DNA of 64,000 nucleotides from Fomitopsis serialis (taxonomy: Eukaryota; Basidiomycota; Agaricomycetes; Polyporales; Fomitopsidaceae). The stretch lies in contig NW_025954963.1 in assembly GCF_022376445.1 (NCBI RefSeq), positions 1,116,001-1,180,000 on the forward strand, given 5' to 3'. Under the pieces are notes generated by a model. It saw only the letters and a program-made list of their open reading frames with translations, searched no databases and was not told where the DNA came from. Each line of letters starts with the position of its first letter. Position 1 is the first letter of the stretch. A program made the position numbers and the translations under genes. Shown here one piece after another: positions 61,377 through 64,000 of this stretch.

Positions 61377-62376
61377 CCCTTGATCCTACCTTCCAGTGAG
61401 CGCACCGAGTTCGAGGCAGTGCACCGTCGGACATCAACTGTGAACGTTTGAACCCTCGTCATAAGCCTAGCAATTTTCAAGGGTTGTGAAACCTACATAA
61501 GTAGTAATGGTCATCATGCGCATGAATCAGCATCTCTGGAGTATACCCAAGGTAACCCTGTCACGATTCATGTTGGGGCCCGGGGAGCCTGAGCAGACTA
61601 TGTCAAGGATGCAAGTCGTTGACCCAACTTGAGCTTGAAGCCTCTTCAAGCGTAGGTTACTGTACATCAGATCGACATGTTTCCTTTACTGCAGTGACAT
61701 ATTCGGCGCCCAATACTCATGAAGCTGATCGCATCCCTACATGAGTCTAGCACTCGCGACTGCCGGAGGTGCGGCAACGTTGATTAATTGATTGTGGGTC
61801 GACGTGAAGCACTGAGCAGTGAAGTTATACTAGGTATCGCACAATGCACATGCCACTTCAAGCGATAGCGTCTGCGATGCATTGGTGTATTTCGGCAGCA
61901 GCCTGGATTGCAGTGATCTGAGAAGGACAGCCCGCGGCGACTGTGCGTTGTGTTGAACAAGGGTCAGAACGTTGGGCGAACGTGAACGTTTGCACGGTGA
62001 TTTTGACGCGGGCGCCTCAGGGCGGAAGCTGATTGCCGTATATGGACGCCTCAATCATTCGTCCGTGTATAGCAAGCCTCCTTGTTCTTCTTCGCCTTGT
62101 GTAGCCATGCTTCGAGGTCTCGAGACGCATAATACAACGTATCCCATACTCAGAATCAAGTATGAGTACTCTGGAGGCATGCACTATGTTCGCAACCCCT
62201 CCCCTCCGCGTATCCTTCCCATTTGCTCAGTTGCCCACTCTTCAGCTTCAAGCGCACAATTGAGGCTGTAGAGTCGTGGCCGTGTCAGTGTACTGCCTGC
62301 ATCGGCCCTGTTGCGCAGAGAACTTGTCTGGCAATCTCTCATTAAACGCTGTGGATCAATAGTTCAGGGCACGACA
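61377..62376. other. Spacer upstream of the pheromone receptor
   Basis: About 1 kb. I looked for a short pheromone-precursor frame ending in a CaaX-type motif on both strands and did not find one. No other gene is supported. Confidence 0.4.
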
Positions 62377-63949
62377 ATGGCCGACTCTAACCCCTGGGCG
62401 GCGCAAGAGGATGCTGCTATTGCATTCTCATTCATAGGGTTCGTTCTGGTCAACGTCCCATTGTATTGGCATCTACGTGGTACGTTTAAGTCGAAATTCA
62501 CCGTCGCGACTACACTCATGCTCCGCAGCGTGGAACATGGGCTGCGTTCAGTACATATTCTGGGTCGGTAGCCAATGTCTCCTTCAATTCATCGGCAACA
62601 TCGTCTGGAAAGACAACACTATCAATTGGGCTCCAGTATGGTGCGATATCGGTGAGTAACTCGGCCGTTTGCTGTAAGTTGTATCTCACACTTCTTCATG
62701 TAGCGACGAGATGGGCGCTGGCGTCCAGCATCGCTATCTGCTCTTCGTCTCTCGTGATCATGCGTCGTCTGTACCATATTGCAAACATTACTACGGTCCA
62801 TGTCACCCGTGAAGATAAACGCCGCATGATCATAGAAGACACCGCCATCGGTTCCGGTTTCCCGATACTCCAGGTCTTGCTCTGTATGTCGGATTCGTTG
62901 TTGTTGACCAGCGTGTCTCGTTGACGTTGACCTCCCATAGACTGGTTCATCCAGGGGCACCGGTTTGACATCTACGAGGGCATAGGGTGCTGGCCAGCCA
63001 TCCCGAACACCATCCTTTCGTGGTTCATCTTCGATCTGTGGCCCGTCTTCTTCGGCACGATGTCTGCTCTGTACTGCAGTGCGTCTACATGTGCTTCATG
63101 ATCTCTGACGAACACTCACATTGCTTTATAATAGCACTGACGATCAGAGCGCTTCTCAAGCGGCGTGAACAACTCAGCCAGATCATGGCTGCGAACAGCG
63201 GCCTGCACTTCAACCGATACTTCCGCCTCATGGGCCTCGCCGCAGTCAACATGATCTTCACCCTCCCGCTCGGCATCTACACTATGGTCGTTAATGCGTC
63301 GACGCCTATCTACGTGTGGCGAGGGCTCGCAGATTTGCACTACGACTTCTCCGCCGTTGGCCAGTACCCTGCCATCGTGTGGCGCTCGAGCCCGCTCGCC
63401 GCTCGCTCTCTCGAGTTCAGCGAGTGGTCCTTCATTGGCTGCGCCCTCCTCTTCTTCGCGTTCTTCGGCTTCGGTGACGAGGCGCGCAAGAACTACAGGA
63501 AGGCCTATGAGGTCGTGGCTAAACACCTCGGACTTCGTCGTGAACTATGGCAACGCCTCCCAGGTGGATGGCGAACGAGGCGAGTAGTATTCCACATGTG
63601 TTCGAGCGGTAGACTTACCTCGACTGGATGATGCCTAGGTCTAAGCAGGCAAGCCCACAACCTATCAACGTTGTCCTTCCTACGATCGCGCCGCGCCCGA
63701 AGCGAGACACCACCTACACCACGTCCGGGAAGATATCCATCTCAATCTCCCTCACAGACGTCGGGCCCGACGGAAATGTCGTCGACAAGCCCTACCACCG
63801 CCTTCCATGCGTTCCTCCGGCTCCCACTACTCGACCGACTCCGACACCTGTGTCCCCTGGACAGGAACGAGAAGAAGGAGAGACAAGAGACACCCCTGCC
63901 TCCTCTCCCGCTCGACGACCCTGATTTGTTCTTGACATCCGTGGCATGA
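62377..63949 (+). CDS. STE3-like pheromone receptor (fungal class D GPCR)
   Basis: Seven-helix receptor of the STE3 family that binds lipidated peptide pheromones; in mushrooms such receptors define the B mating-type locus, although non-mating-type copies are common. The start MADSNPWAAQEDAAIAFSFI is followed by GFVLVNVPLYWHLRAWNMGC, IGNIVWKDNTINWAPVWCDI, ATRWALASSIAICSSSLVIM with the RRLYHIA turn, YEGIGCWPAIPNTILSWFIF and WPVFFGTMSALYCTLTIRAL. HFNRYFRLMGLAAVNMIFTL and a last helix (FSEWSFIGCALLFFAFFGFG) complete the seven. The conserved WAPVWCDI and GCWPA blocks are diagnostic. Five short introns; the last joins KHLGLRRELWQRLPG to a Ser/Pro-rich cytoplasmic tail ending DPDLFLTSVA at the TGA of 63947-63949. 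About 425 residues. Confidence 0.92.
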
Positions 63950-64000
63950 CGTCCCCCGCCCGGCGCCGGACGTCCCGTCGTCCGTGAGGCACTCGATGGA

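Noticed and set aside
61377..62376. Candidate pheromone precursor upstream of the receptor
   Set aside because: The nearest thing, a frame containing CVAM, continues without a stop and has no proper precursor N-terminus; no other CaaX-ended short frame was found.
1..64000. CRISPR arrays, prokaryotic-type operons, ribosomal RNA
   Set aside because: No regularly spaced identical repeats, no polycistronic gene layout and no rRNA-like sequence were seen; the window is typical fungal nuclear DNA.

Overview
This window is nuclear DNA of a filamentous basidiomycete, most likely an Agaricomycete and possibly Polyporales. The evidence is densely packed genes interrupted by many tiny GT-AG introns (mostly about 35-70 nt), a STE3-type pheromone receptor, a DUF6534-type seven-helix protein, and several intron-rich housekeeping genes of recognisable fungal families. 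I saw no rRNA, tRNA, CRISPR array or prokaryotic operon structure. All gene models were spliced by eye, so exact exon ends are tentative unless stated.

Left part (0.8-17 kb): ARP6 (SWR1/INO80-type actin-related protein), a large disordered unknown protein on the minus strand, KIN17 (zinc-finger nucleic-acid-binding protein) head to head with DSC3 (Golgi Dsc E3 ligase subunit), an importin-beta of the Nmd5/Sxm1 (importin-7/8) class, and a molybdenum sulfite-oxidase-like enzyme on the minus strand. Next come about 2.6 kb without a supported gene but with a possible relic, then a DUF6534 membrane protein (19.6-21.2 kb).

Middle part (22.9-41.3 kb): an MDR-family (zinc-type alcohol dehydrogenase-like) oxidoreductase, TAF6, an unknown protein ending in a C2HC zinc finger, an F-box protein, a long proline-rich BBC1/Mti1-like actin-patch scaffold, a broken paralogue of the MDR gene on the opposite strand, and the ribosome-biogenesis factor EBP2.

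Right part (42-64 kb): a 2.1-kb DNA-transposon-like insertion with terminal inverted repeats and a C/T-rich internal satellite, a small conserved-looking protein, an Artemis/SNM1-type nuclease, a membrane-anchored alpha/beta hydrolase, a long Mus7/MMS22 DNA-repair protein on the minus strand, a secreted type-B carboxylesterase (minus strand), a short uncertain gene, and a STE3-like pheromone receptor at the right edge.

No single pathway unites the window. Three genes concern DNA damage or replication (KIN17, Artemis-like, MMS22-like), two concern transcription or chromatin (ARP6, TAF6), and the accessory material is the transposon, the MDR pseudogene, the DUF6534 gene with a possible relic, and the receptor. 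I found no clear new system. The best candidates for a second look are the transposon with its satellite, the MDR gene/pseudogene pair, the zinc-finger-ended unknown protein and the pheromone receptor.
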